From Sinorhizobium kostiense (GTDB lineage: Bacteria > Pseudomonadota > Alphaproteobacteria > Rhizobiales > Rhizobiaceae), in contig NZ_JAGILA010000001.1 in assembly GCF_017874595.1 (NCBI RefSeq), positions 1,361,297 through 1,425,296 of the forward strand: a stretch of DNA of 64,000 nt, read 5' to 3'. The notes beneath the pieces were generated by a model. The model had not been told where the DNA came from and ran no database searches. It saw only the letters and a program-made list of their open reading frames with translations. How positions within the stretch are numbered: the stretch's first letter is position 1; each line of letters starts with the position of its first letter. Positions 17,565 to 25,171 of the stretch are shown piece after piece. The position numbers and the translations under genes are program-made.

Positions 17565-18343
17565 ACATTCCCGCCAAATCCACGTCACCCGTCGCCATCG
17601 GCCTCCGGGATCTCCACAAGAGGTTCGGGCCGCTCGAGGTGCTGAAAGGCATATCGCTCGACGCCAGTGAGGGCGAGGTTATCTCCATCCTGGGTTCGTC
17701 GGGCTCCGGAAAATCGACGCTGCTGCGCTGCATCAACATGCTCGAAGTCCCGGATTCTGGCACGATTGCAGTCGCCGGCGAGACGATCCGCCTCAGGACC
17801 GCGAGCAGCGGCAAGAGCCGACCGGCCGATCAGAGGCAGGTCGACCGCATCCGCTCCGAACTCGGCATGGTGTTCCAGAGCTTCAATCTGTGGTCTCACA
17901 AGACTGTGCTGGAAAACGTCATCGAGGCGCCCATCCACGTCCTGAAGCGGCCGCGGAGCGAGGCGATCGAGGAGGCGGAGGCGCTGCTAGGCAAGGTCGG
18001 CATCGCCGACAAGCGCAATCATTATCCTGCCCATCTTTCCGGCGGCCAGCAGCAGCGCGCTGCGATCGCCCGTGCGCTCGCGATGCGGCCAAAGGCGATG
18101 CTTTTCGACGAGCCGACCTCGGCGCTCGACCCGGAACTCGTCGGCGAGGTCCTGCGCGTCATGCGCGGGCTTGCTGAGGAGGGCAGGACGATGCTGGTCG
18201 TCACCCACGAGATGGGATTTGCCCGCGACGTCTCGAGCCGCGTCATCTTCCTGCACAAGGGCGCGATCGAGGAGGAAGGCGCTCCGCACGAGGTCTTCAC
18301 CAACTCCAAATCCGAGCGTTTTCGGCAGTTCATCAGCAAGTGA
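17561..18343 (+). CDS. polar amino-acid ABC transporter ATPase (TTG start)
   Basis: 260 residues, HisP-like. Walker A GSSGSGKS (about residue 46), Q-loop [12 protein letters not shown], signature [17 protein letters not shown], Walker [14 protein letters not shown] and VTHEMGFA are complete. The most upstream usable start is TTG at 17561, overlapping the permease stop and set 8 bases after AAGGGAG; no ATG lies close enough to keep the first beta strand. It completes the core of the transporter encoded by 15164-19269. Confidence 0.87.
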   Translation: MNIPAKSTSPVAIGLRDLHKRFGPLEVLKGISLDASEGEVISILGSSGSGKSTLLRCINMLEVPDSGTIAVAGETIRLRTASSGKSRPADQRQVDRIRSELGMVFQSFNLWSHKTVLENVIEAPIHVLKRPRSEAIEEAEALLGKVGIADKRNHYPAHLSGGQQQRAAIARALAMRPKAMLFDEPTSALDPELVGEVLRVMRGLAEEGRTMLVVTHEMGFARDVSSRVIFLHKGAIEEEGAPHEVFTNSKSERFRQFISK

Positions 18344-18411
18344 GGCGTCCTCGTCAACGGGCACGCGCCGCAAAAGGCCCACTCAACCACCACAGCAAGG
18401 GGAATAGCAGA

Positions 18412-19269
18412 ATGAAGAAATCAACCGCGACCATAGCGGCGGCAGTTGCCGTCGCCGTCGGCCTCCTGGCCGCGAGCGCGCAAGCGGAAGGGAAGAAGTG
18501 GTCGAAGATCACGATCGCCACGGAAGGCGCTTTTCCGCCCTATAACCTGACAAAGCCGGACGGAACGCTGGACGGCTACGAGATCGAGCTCAGCAAATAC
18601 CTCTGCGCGCACATGAAGGTCGAATGCACCATCGTCCCGCAGGCCTTCGACGGCATGATCCCGGCGCTGAACGCCGGCAAGTTCGACGCCATCATGGCCG
18701 GCATGTCGGCGACGGAGAAGCGCAAGGAAGTCATCGACTTCTCGATGTCCTACGGCAGCACGGGTCAAGCTTTCGCGACGCTGGAGGGCAGCGATCTCGA
18801 AACGCTGCCGATGAAGGGCGAGCTCTTCTCACTCGCCTCCAACGAGGCGGGTGCACGCAAGGCCGCCGAGGAATTAAAGCCCCTCATCGAAGGCAAAACG
18901 GTTGGGGTCCAGAGCGCTTCGATCGCGGCGCGGTTCATCGATGAATATCTGAAGGATGCGGTTGAGGTGCGCGAGTACAAGACGACCGAGCAGCATGACC
19001 TCGACCTTATCGCCGGTCGCGTCGATTTTGTCATGGCCTCGATGGGCTATCTGAAGACGGCCGTCGAAAAGCCCGCGAACAGCAGCATGGTGATTACCGG
19101 TCCGCGCTTCCAGGGCGGCTTCCTCGGCGCCGGCAGCTCCGTGGGCCTGCGCAAGAGCGACACCGAGCTCAAGGCGATGTTCGACGATGCGATCGCCGCC
19201 GCAAAGGCGGATGGCACCATCAAGCGCCTTTCGGAAAAGTGGTTCGGCTTCGATCTGACGCCGCAATAA
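18412..19269 (+). CDS. second periplasmic binding protein of the same ABC transporter
   Basis: 285 residues with a signal peptide (MKKSTATIAAAVAVAVGLLA, cleavage near SAQA/EGK). Family 3 solute-binding protein with ITIATEGAFPPYNLTKPDGT and MIPALNAGKFDAIMAGMSA. It is related to, but diverged from, the binding protein at 15164. AAGGGG precedes the ATG at 18412. It closes the operon; the hairpin at 19296-19331 follows. Two binding proteins with one permease pair usually widens the substrate range (as with HisJ/ArgT). Confidence 0.85.
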   Translation: MKKSTATIAAAVAVAVGLLAASAQAEGKKWSKITIATEGAFPPYNLTKPDGTLDGYEIELSKYLCAHMKVECTIVPQAFDGMIPALNAGKFDAIMAGMSATEKRKEVIDFSMSYGSTGQAFATLEGSDLETLPMKGELFSLASNEAGARKAAEELKPLIEGKTVGVQSASIAARFIDEYLKDAVEVREYKTTEQHDLDLIAGRVDFVMASMGYLKTAVEKPANSSMVITGPRFQGGFLGAGSSVGLRKSDTELKAMFDDAIAAAKADGTIKRLSEKWFGFDLTPQ

Positions 19270-19295
19270 GACTTCCTCAAGTATCAGCCGCAAGG

Positions 19296-19331
19296 GGAGC
19301 GCCGCTGTTCTTTGGAATAAGCGGCGTCTCC
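19296..19331 (+). terminator. probable terminator hairpin after the M20-M28-ABC operon
   Basis: GGAG-CGCCGCT (19296-19306) pairs with AGCGGCG (19320-19326) and, after one bulged T, with CTCC (19328-19331); the loop is 13 bases. It starts 26 bases after the last stop codon. The downstream tract is not T-rich, so termination may be partial or Rho-assisted. Confidence 0.5.
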
Positions 19332-19382
19332 GTCATGCCCAAAGTCAGAGCACGGGGCCGAACAGCCTACCGGCCACAAAAT

Positions 19383-19556
19383 TCAATTTTCAAGATGCGC
19401 CTCGTTCAGCTCGGCGAGGTCGTCGGCGTACTGATCCATGTTCTTGCCGTGCCATGGCTGATCGGATCGGCCGTTGCCGCGTCGATCAGGGGCGATGACC
19501 CGGTAACCCCGCATGCCGAAATAAAGAAGCTGGGCGTCGCAGGCGTCGAGCGGCGG
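19383..19556 (-). pseudogene. alpha/beta-hydrolase fragment (haloperoxidase/esterase type)
   Basis: The complement strand reads DAQLLYFGMRGYRVIAPD followed by RRGNGRSDQPWHGKNMDQYA and DDLAELNEAHLEN, then a stop. This is the N-terminal third of non-haem chloroperoxidase/esterase-like hydrolases (WDAQMLFFG..RVIAHDRRGHGRS..D..YADDLAALIE). A TAG closes the frame upstream at 19557-19559 and the fragment stops before the GHS nucleophile elbow, so both ends are missing. The rest of the 465-bp stretch 19270-19734 shows only the terminator hairpin and no other gene that I can support. Confidence 0.6.
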
Positions 19557-19734
19557 CTATGGGTCGATCTTTCCGGGTCGCATCCTTCGTGAAGGGGTGA
19601 TTGAGCGGCCGTGCTATGCGCAGACGCCGGACAGCCGCTATGTGGACAAACCAGGAGCCGGCGAGAAACGCACTGACGATGGCGGTGGGCTCGCTCCTGG
19701 CCAGAGCCCGCTCTGATGCCATCAGCGCAGATTT

Positions 19735-20361
19735 CTAATTCTGGAGGCTTGCAATGGCTTCGGCAATTCGCTGGGGTGCCTTGGGACGAGCATACATCCG
19801 CTCAAAGTATGCTTTGAGATTCGGAAAGTCGTCAATCAGCCCGTTTTCATTGCCCCAGTCCAGGACATAGGCGGTGACGCAATCGGCGATGGTTATGTTG
19901 TCGCCGACGATGAACGCACGCCCGTCCATGCGCTGTTCAAGCACCGCTGCCATCGCCACGAATTCTTCCCTGGCGAGGGCAATGTCTTCCGGCAGACGCT
20001 TGTCTTCGGGATACAAAAATGTGTGCTTGGCTATCCGCCAAAGGGGCTGTTCGAGTTCGGTAACCGCAAACAGAGACCATCGATATGTCTGGGCCCGCTC
20101 CTTTAGGTCGGCGGGCATCAGTCCTTTGGCGCCGTACTTCTCCGCCAAGTACATGACGATCGCGGCAGATTCCGTGAGCACAAAGTCACCGTCAACCAGC
20201 ACCGGAAGTTTGCCGGCAGGATTGAGGCGAAGGAAGTCGGGGTGACGGGTTTCGCCGGCCAGAATGTTGACGGCCACAAACTCGAATTCCGCATCAAGCT
20301 CCTGAAGGGCCCAAAGTGCGCGAAGCGAGCGCGTCGGCCCCAATCCGTACAGTGTCATCAT
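19735..20361 (-). CDS. glutathione S-transferase family protein
   Basis: 208 residues. The N-terminal thioredoxin-like domain (MMTLYGLGPTRSLRALWALQ) has the GST pattern with LNPAGKLPVLVDGDFVLTES, where Pro and Glu-Ser hold glutathione. The C-terminal helical domain contains ITIADCVTAYVLDWG, the N-capping box of GSTs. GGAGG lies 9 bases before the paired ATGs at 20361 and 20358. Substrate unknown. The next leftward gene upstream (GFA family) is also often glutathione-linked, but the 188-bp gap argues against one operon. Confidence 0.85.
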   Translation of the reverse strand: MMTLYGLGPTRSLRALWALQELDAEFEFVAVNILAGETRHPDFLRLNPAGKLPVLVDGDFVLTESAAIVMYLAEKYGAKGLMPADLKERAQTYRWSLFAVTELEQPLWRIAKHTFLYPEDKRLPEDIALAREEFVAMAAVLEQRMDGRAFIVGDNITIADCVTAYVLDWGNENGLIDDFPNLKAYFERMYARPKAPQRIAEAIASLQN

Positions 20362-20549
20362 CTTAGTTACCTCCTGCCTCGACTTCCATCATCGCTTTCT
20401 AGACTAAGGACGTCGGACGAAACACCGAGCCGACAAAAGTTCGCGAAAAACTCGGGCGAGGTGCTCTCTCGCCGTTGAGCTACACACCCGCCCAGGGTGT
20501 CGGCGTGGACCGCCGTGACCGAGGTTTATTCGCATACGCCTGGCGGAAT

Positions 20550-20969
20550 TCAGCCGGGCACCATCCGTTCGAATTTCTGCAACGAGGGATCAATCGGGTC
20601 CCATACATGGCCGCGGATGCTGTATGTGAGCGCTTGCGGGTTGAATTGGCTTGGGTCGTCGAGGCTGGTCGCGTGGACCGGTATCAAATCCGGCATTGCC
20701 GCGAATGTCAGGTAGACCGGTGTTCCGCATGTAGGGCAGAAGGCATGAATCTTGTCATTCCCGCTATCCGCGGCCACGCTCCATAGCGACGCTTTGCCGG
20801 TAATTCTCACGTCGGCTCGCTGCGGGAATGTCAGATAAGACCCATGCCCGGTTCCACTTCGTTTCTGGCAATCTCTGCATTGGCAGTGGTTCTCGAAGAT
20901 GGGTTCACTGCTCGTATCATAACGGATCGCGCCGCAGGCGCAGCCGCCTTTGTAGGTCTTCCCGCTCAT
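20550..20969 (-). CDS. GFA/CENP-V-family zinc protein
   Basis: 139 residues with the full GFA metal pattern: Cys-x-Cys in GGCACGAIRY, Cys-x-x-Cys in HCQCRDCQKRSG and Cys-x-x-Cys in AFCPTCGTPVY. The family is named for glutathione-dependent formaldehyde activation, but most members have no proven activity and bind structural and labile zinc. It is leftward and sits 38 bp downstream of the SRPBCC gene, so it may be the last gene of an arsR-SRPBCC-GFA operon. Cytoplasmic, no signal peptide. Confidence 0.82.
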   Translation of the reverse strand: MSGKTYKGGCACGAIRYDTSSEPIFENHCQCRDCQKRSGTGHGSYLTFPQRADVRITGKASLWSVAADSGNDKIHAFCPTCGTPVYLTFAAMPDLIPVHATSLDDPSQFNPQALTYSIRGHVWDPIDPSLQKFERMVPG

Positions 20970-21007
20970 TGGGGCACTCCTGTTTTCCTGATGTGTCGGT
21001 GCGCGAC

Positions 21008-21454
21008 TTAGAGGCCCAGTCCCTGACCGGTTTCGAGGAAGGACTTCATACTGGACAGCACGTGCGGCCAGCCCTTGCTGATCCCGTTCAGCATGCCGCT
21101 GCCGGGCTGCAGTTCGTCATGCGCGACGGTCAGCTTGACCATCTCCCCCTGCGGTTCGATGTCGAAGGTGACACGGCTGTATTGGTCAGGGTCGTCCTTT
21201 TGGCTCTCGTTCGCCCAACTGATGACGAGCCGCTTCGGCGGGTCGCTTTCGATGACTTCGCCCACCAGATCGACCGTGCGTGCCTCATCGGTGCGGATAT
21301 GCTGCCATTTGGAGCCGGGCCGCCAGTCCTTCGAGACGTTCTCGTGGCCCCAGTAGCGGCGGGCCATTTCCGGCCGCGTAATCGCTTCGAACACCTTTTC
21401 GGGCGTCGTGCGGATATAGGTGACGTAGACGAAGCTGGCTGATTTTTCGGTCAT
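21008..21454 (-). CDS. SRPBCC/AHSA1-family protein
   Basis: 148 residues of the START/AHSA1 fold: VYVTYIRTTPEKVFEAITRP, MARRYWGHENVSKDW, and a C-terminal long helix (GWPHVLSSMKSFLETG). These proteins bind hydrophobic ligands in a deep cavity and are very often encoded directly after an ArsR regulator, as here (4-base ATGA overlap). No catalytic function can be assigned. Confidence 0.85.
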   Translation of the reverse strand: MTEKSASFVYVTYIRTTPEKVFEAITRPEMARRYWGHENVSKDWRPGSKWQHIRTDEARTVDLVGEVIESDPPKRLVISWANESQKDDPDQYSRVTFDIEPQGEMVKLTVAHDELQPGSGMLNGISKGWPHVLSSMKSFLETGQGLGL

Positions 21455-21771
21455 GTCTGTTTCCTTTCAAGTTCCTGCTTGAGGTCGTGGAGTAGGTTCA
21501 GGCGTTCTTCCTCGAACTTCCGGATCCACCGCGCGTAGACTTCGTAGAGTGGAACCGGGTTGATGAAGTGCAGCTTCTCGCGCCCGCGGCGCACCGTGCT
21601 GATGAGATTGGCCTGTTCCAGGAGGCCAAGATGCTGGGTCACGGACTGGCGTTTCATGTCCATCGTCTCGCAGAGCTGTCCGAGCGTCTGACCGTTCCTC
21701 TCGCAAAGACGGTCGAGCAGCATCCTGCGGCTGGCATCGGCCAGGGCCTTGAACACCTTGTCGTCGTCCAT
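21451..21771 (-). CDS. ArsR-family regulator of the SRPBCC operon
   Basis: 106 residues from the ATG at 21771, which has GGAGG five bases upstream; a TTG seven codons earlier is less likely. Winged helix: DDDKVFKALADASRRMLLD, then LGQLCETMDMKRQSVTQHLG as the recognition helix. It lacks the Cys pairs of metal-sensing ArsR proteins (only isolated Cys at CERNG and LCETM), so a small-molecule or ligand-free repressor of the SRPBCC-linked group is more likely than a metal sensor. The inverted repeats at 21801-21848 lie 30-77 bp upstream and are good autoregulatory operators. Confidence 0.85.
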   Translation of the reverse strand: MDDDKVFKALADASRRMLLDRLCERNGQTLGQLCETMDMKRQSVTQHLGLLEQANLISTVRRGREKLHFINPVPLYEVYARWIRKFEEERLNLLHDLKQELERKQT

Positions 21772-21800
21772 CGATGCCTCCGTGCGGGACAAGAGTCATA

Positions 21801-21848
21801 CATGCAGGCATTTGCCTGCATGTCAACATGTGCAGGCAAATACCTGCA
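21801..21848. promoter_or_regulatory. double inverted repeat, candidate ArsR operators
   Basis: Site 1 (21801-21822) has perfect 9-bp arms CATGCAGGC/GCCTGCATG around ATTT. Site 2 (21831-21848) has 6-bp arms TGCAGG/CCTGCA around CAAATA. The facing halves also pair: ATTTGCCTGCA (21810-21820) with TGCAGGCAAAT (21831-21841). The core TGCAGG therefore occurs four times in 48 bp, directly upstream of arsR. Confidence 0.7.
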
Positions 21849-21935
21849 TAATCGCAGCGAGGCTTATTTCGGACGAAACTTCGGAGTGGCCTTGGAATTT
21901 GTCATTCAGGTGCATTGCAATAAGAAGACACGGAT

Positions 21936-22244
21936 ATGGTTTCAAATGTACTGGTCCAGACCCGGATTGAGGCCGACGTCAAAGAGCGCGCCACGGCGGT
22001 TCTAGAAGACATGGACATGATGATCTCAGATGCCGGTCGGATCTTATTAACCCAGACAGCGAACGAAGGCGCACTTCCGCTGGAACTTGTCAGTCATAGC
22101 GAGGCTTACGATGCCTGGTTCCGCGCCAAGGTGCTGCAGGCGCTCGAGGACACCCGACCGGACCTCGATGATGCTGACGCCGATGCGCACTTTCGCGAGC
22201 GTCAGGCGGCCGCCCGGCCGTGGCGGGTGACCGATGAGGCTTGA
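21936..22244 (+). CDS. RelB/DinJ-like antitoxin
   Basis: 102 residues. The N-terminus (VLVQTRIEADVKERATAVLEDM) is the ribbon-helix-helix DNA-binding and dimerisation unit of RelB/DinJ antitoxins, followed by the usual GRILLTQTANEGALPLEL region. The C-terminal part (FRERQAAARPWRVTDEA) would wrap the toxin. The stop overlaps an ATG for the cognate toxin frame, but that frame ends after 31 codons. The gene may now act only as a solitary DNA-binding protein. No clear Shine-Dalgarno is seen. Confidence 0.72.
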   Translation: MVSNVLVQTRIEADVKERATAVLEDMDMMISDAGRILLTQTANEGALPLELVSHSEAYDAWFRAKVLQALEDTRPDLDDADADAHFRERQAAARPWRVTDEA

Positions 22245-22329
22245 TTGGGTGCGATACTCCCTTTGCTTTGAATGCCCGGAGCGGGATAACCTTGGCGAAG
22301 CCAAGCGGGACTGGCGAGACCGGGGTTGA
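22234..22329 (+). pseudogene. decayed RelE/ParE-type toxin remnant
   Basis: Starts with ATG in the ATGA-type overlap with the antitoxin and reads MRLDWVRYSL, close to the first strand of plasmid-type RelE/ParE toxins (MRLVWARYAL). It then continues as CFECPERDNLGEAKRDWRDR, which has no toxin pattern, and stops at 22329. The toxin core with its catalytic residues is gone. The next 145 bases hold no gene. Confidence 0.55.
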
Positions 22330-22389
22330 TCTGCGCTAAGCTCAGCCAACGCAAAGACGTCTACGGCCGCGTTACTTATGAGTTGGCGC

Positions 22390-22418
22390 TTGTTATCCGG
22401 AAGAAGATTCTATACTAT
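22390..22418 (+). promoter_or_regulatory. candidate promoter of the small lipoprotein gene
   Basis: TTGTTA (22390-22395), 17-bp spacer, TACTAT (22413-22418), inside the AT-rich stretch that precedes the lipoprotein gene. Each box matches 4 of 6 consensus positions, so this is a weak call. The local AT content contrasts with the GC-rich surroundings. Confidence 0.3.
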
Positions 22419-22474
22419 CAATCTTCAAGTTTTATCACCTGTAAACTTTACTATTATCGGAAGGAGACGTTCTC

Positions 22475-22798
22475 GTGTTGTTGAACCGTGTTTCCGTACT
22501 CCTTTCGGTGTTTCTGACGGCGTGCGTGCCGTCCTGGCGGTCTTCGACACCTCCGCTCCCCCAATCCAATAGCTGTCAAAACACGCCTCCCACTGCCGCC
22601 GAATCTGCGGCGTGGCGTCGCGCCCAAAGGTTGAATACACGCGAATCCTACAGGGCTTTCCTCAACAGGTATCCTCGCAGTTGCTACGGAGCTTCTGCCG
22701 TAAGCCGATTGAAGACGACGGTCCAAAAAAAACCTGTCGTCGTACGCAAGTTGCCAGTTCGATATCGGCGGACCCTGTCCGGACAAACGGCGTACTAG
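22475..22798 (+). CDS. small putative lipoprotein with a FLxxYP repeat unit (GTG start)
   Basis: 107 residues from GTG at 22475, with AAGGAG nine bases upstream. The N-terminus MLLNRVSVLLSVFLTACVPS is a lipoprotein signal with Cys17 as the lipidation site. Residues 57-79 (ESYRAFLNRYPRSCYGASAV and the next three) form one unit of the helical F-L-x-x-Y-P-x-S pattern seen in periplasmic and caspase-associated proteins; a similar unit occurs in the nearby caspase-like protein. The C-terminus is basic (KKPVVVRKLPVRYRRTLSG). Function unknown. Confidence 0.55.
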   Translation: MLLNRVSVLLSVFLTACVPSWRSSTPPLPQSNSCQNTPPTAAESAAWRRAQRLNTRESYRAFLNRYPRSCYGASAVSRLKTTVQKKPVVVRKLPVRYRRTLSGQTAY

Positions 22799-22909
22799 CA
22801 TTTCAGCGATCGGTGCCCTTCACCGTATTGCTTCAATGACAGCAATGCTGAGCGGCAATGGGGAGCGTATGATTGTCTCAGGAATTCAAATCGTTCTCCG
22901 GATCGGCTG

Positions 22910-25171
22910 ATGCACTTTGACGTTGTCCATGCGGCCGATCCACGATTTCACGGCGGCACATCGAGCGCACTGAGAGCCGAGCTGAAGGCGGCGAGGCGTT
23001 GGGACCTGAACTGCGGACTGCTGCCTTTCCTTGGGCACCAGGAATCTCCAGGAGGCGTCTTCGACAGCCGTACGGCAGCGGCAATCGAGCAATCAAACAC
23101 CGCTTGGCTGACTGGATCGGAACAGGCGACCTGCGACATTCTTCTGGCGCACCATCCTGCCGTGTTCGAGCGGATGCCGCTTTCGCCGGTGCGCTTAAAG
23201 CCTCGTCGCGTCGTATGTGTTGTTCATCATCCCCTGTTCAACGGTCAACACGTTCAGCAATACGATCCCGCAGTGGTCGAGCGTGTTCTGGATCGCCTTT
23301 TCGGTGTTCCTGTTGTGTTTGCTCCTGTCGGTCCGAAGGTCAGGTCTCAGTTCGGAGGTCTTGGTCCTAGCGGGCCCACGCTTCTTCGGCACGATCTGTG
23401 GAACATGGTCGACCCCGCAGAATGGACGCAAAACCAGAGAAACGCTCCAACCAACGCCGTTAATCTGGGGCGACACACGAGAGCGGACCCGATGAAATGG
23501 CCCGATTGCGCGGACGACCTCCGCGCAGCCTATCCGGAGAGGGCTGGTTTCAATATCAAAATCCTGGGCGGTGTTCCCGATACGGTCCAGCAGTGGATCG
23601 GCTCGAACTGGGAAATCCGTGCCTTTGCGGAAAGAAGCGTACCCGACTTTCTCAGTCGCCTGGACTTTTACGTCTATTTCCACAGCAAGCATTGGGTGGA
23701 GGCGTTCGGACTGTGCGCGGCGGAAGCAATGGCCAGCGGTCTGGTAACGGTGCTCGATCCCTCATTCAAAGATCTCTTCGAAGATGGCGCCGCCTACTGC
23801 GATATTGCCGAAACGGCGGACGTCATCGAACGTTTCATTGCTTCGCCTCACGCTTATGTCCAGCAATCAAACGCGGCGCGAGAACTTGTCCGGAGAAAGT
23901 TTGCGATCGACCAATACCCGGGACGCATGGCTCGCCTCTACGATGATCTGGAACTGCCTGCGGCCTCGGCCCTGAAAAACAGCCGAACGACGGTCAGTGG
24001 TTTTTCGAATGGAAGCGATGCTGAAGACAGCTTGGTGCGATTCCCGCCGAGACGTATGGGCGAAAGGCGCCGGATACTTTTCGTCGCCACGAACGGTATA
24101 GGACTGGGACACATCACTCGCCTGATGGCCATCGCCGAGCGCATGTCCGATGACGTCGATCCCATTTTCCTTACGAGATCAGCGGGAGCCGCCCTGGTTT
24201 TTGCGCGAGGCCACGCCGTGGACTATATTCCTTGCGGTCTGGCCATGGGCGTCACGGACCAGAGCTGGAACAGGGCGTATGCGCAAGAGCTGCTGAGCGC
24301 GGTGGAAGCCTTTGATGTTTCGGCCGTGGTGTTTGATGGGAACAAGCCCTTTCCGGGACTGATTGCAGTTGCTCAAAGTCGGCGTGATCTGGCCTGGATC
24401 TGGATACGCCGTGCCCTGTGGCGTGTCGATCATGCGTTCAATCCGGATGCCCAGGACGCATTCGACATGGTGATAGAGCCGGGCGAATTCGCTCATGACG
24501 AGGACCATGGGCCGACACGCGATTTGCCCGGCGCGGTTGCCGTCTCGCCCTTGCTCCTCCTGGACCCGGGCTCGGGCTTCCCCCGGAGCGAGGCCGCCGC
24601 CAAGCTGGGCGTCGATCCAAACCGCTTCACTGTTGCAATACAATTGGGCTCGCAGCGCAATTTCGACTTTGCGACGCTGCCCGAACTCATTTTCGCCGGG
24701 CTGGGAAGGCGGGGGGTGCAAACGGTCCAGATCCTCAATCCGCTTGCCAAGCCCTCCAAAGAGGATAGGTGGAGGGTTCCAAGCAGGAGCCTTTATCCTC
24801 TCGCTGAGTGTTTCTCGGCGATCGATCTCCTGGTGACCAACGCCGGCTATAACAGCTTCCATGAAAGCGTCTTTGGGGGAATCCCCTCGATCTTTGTGCC
24901 CAATGAAGCGCCGGAAATGGACGACCAGCATCTTCGCGCCGTCTATGCCCAGTCGGCGGGTTTGGGCCTGTGCTTGCGGCACTCCGAATTGAATAGAGTG
25001 GAGGCAACCCTCGACCTGGCGCTGTCTGAATCCTTCCAGGCCGAGGTTCGCCGGCGATCAGGGCGGTTGGGCTTCGTCAATGGCGCAGTCGATGCCGCAA
25101 AGGCGATCGAGCAGCTCGTCTTCAGTATTCGGGCCGACCGACATTTGCATGCCGCGATTGCTCGCACGTGA
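22910..25171 (+). CDS. tandem-fused GT-B glycosyltransferase (GT4-like plus GT28/MurG-like)
   Basis: 753 residues with two complete-looking glycosyltransferase parts. The N-terminal part (1-350) has the nucleotide-sugar motif WVEAFGLCAAEAMASG (about 262-276) of GT4 enzymes. The second begins at residue about 390 with ILFVATNGIGLGHITRL, a MurG/UGT-like acceptor loop, and has LVTNAGYNSFHESVFGG and PNEAPEMDDQHLRA (about 640-675), the donor-binding region of GT28-like enzymes. No membrane segment. The ATG at 22910 overlaps the stop of a 13-codon reading frame (22869-22910). The acceptor is unknown. No polysaccharide genes are adjacent, which is unusual. The 3' end overlaps the convergent gene at 25122 by 50 bp. 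Confidence 0.8.
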   Translation: MHFDVVHAADPRFHGGTSSALRAELKAARRWDLNCGLLPFLGHQESPGGVFDSRTAAAIEQSNTAWLTGSEQATCDILLAHHPAVFERMPLSPVRLKPRRVVCVVHHPLFNGQHVQQYDPAVVERVLDRLFGVPVVFAPVGPKVRSQFGGLGPSGPTLLRHDLWNMVDPAEWTQNQRNAPTNAVNLGRHTRADPMKWPDCADDLRAAYPERAGFNIKILGGVPDTVQQWIGSNWEIRAFAERSVPDFLSRLDFYVYFHSKHWVEAFGLCAAEAMASGLVTVLDPSFKDLFEDGAAYCDIAETADVIERFIASPHAYVQQSNAARELVRRKFAIDQYPGRMARLYDDLELPAASALKNSRTTVSGFSNGSDAEDSLVRFPPRRMGERRRILFVATNGIGLGHITRLMAIAERMSDDVDPIFLTRSAGAALVFARGHAVDYIPCGLAMGVTDQSWNRAYAQELLSAVEAFDVSAVVFDGNKPFPGLIAVAQSRRDLAWIWIRRALWRVDHAFNPDAQDAFDMVIEPGEFAHDEDHGPTRDLPGAVAVSPLLLLDPGSGFPRSEAAAKLGVDPNRFTVAIQLGSQRNFDFATLPELIFAGLGRRGVQTVQILNPLAKPSKEDRWRVPSRSLYPLAECFSAIDLLVTNAGYNSFHESVFGGIPSIFVPNEAPEMDDQHLRAVYAQSAGLGLCLRHSELNRVEATLDLALSESFQAEVRRRSGRLGFVNGAVDAAKAIEQLVFSIRADRHLHAAIART

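Noticed and set aside
20455..20492. Complement strand resembles the 5' half of a tRNA (GTAGCTCAACGGCGAGAGAG-like D-arm).
   Set aside because: No anticodon stem-loop, no T-arm (GTTCGAATC) and no 3' acceptor strand follow; the resemblance ends after the D-arm. Chance or a very old relic.
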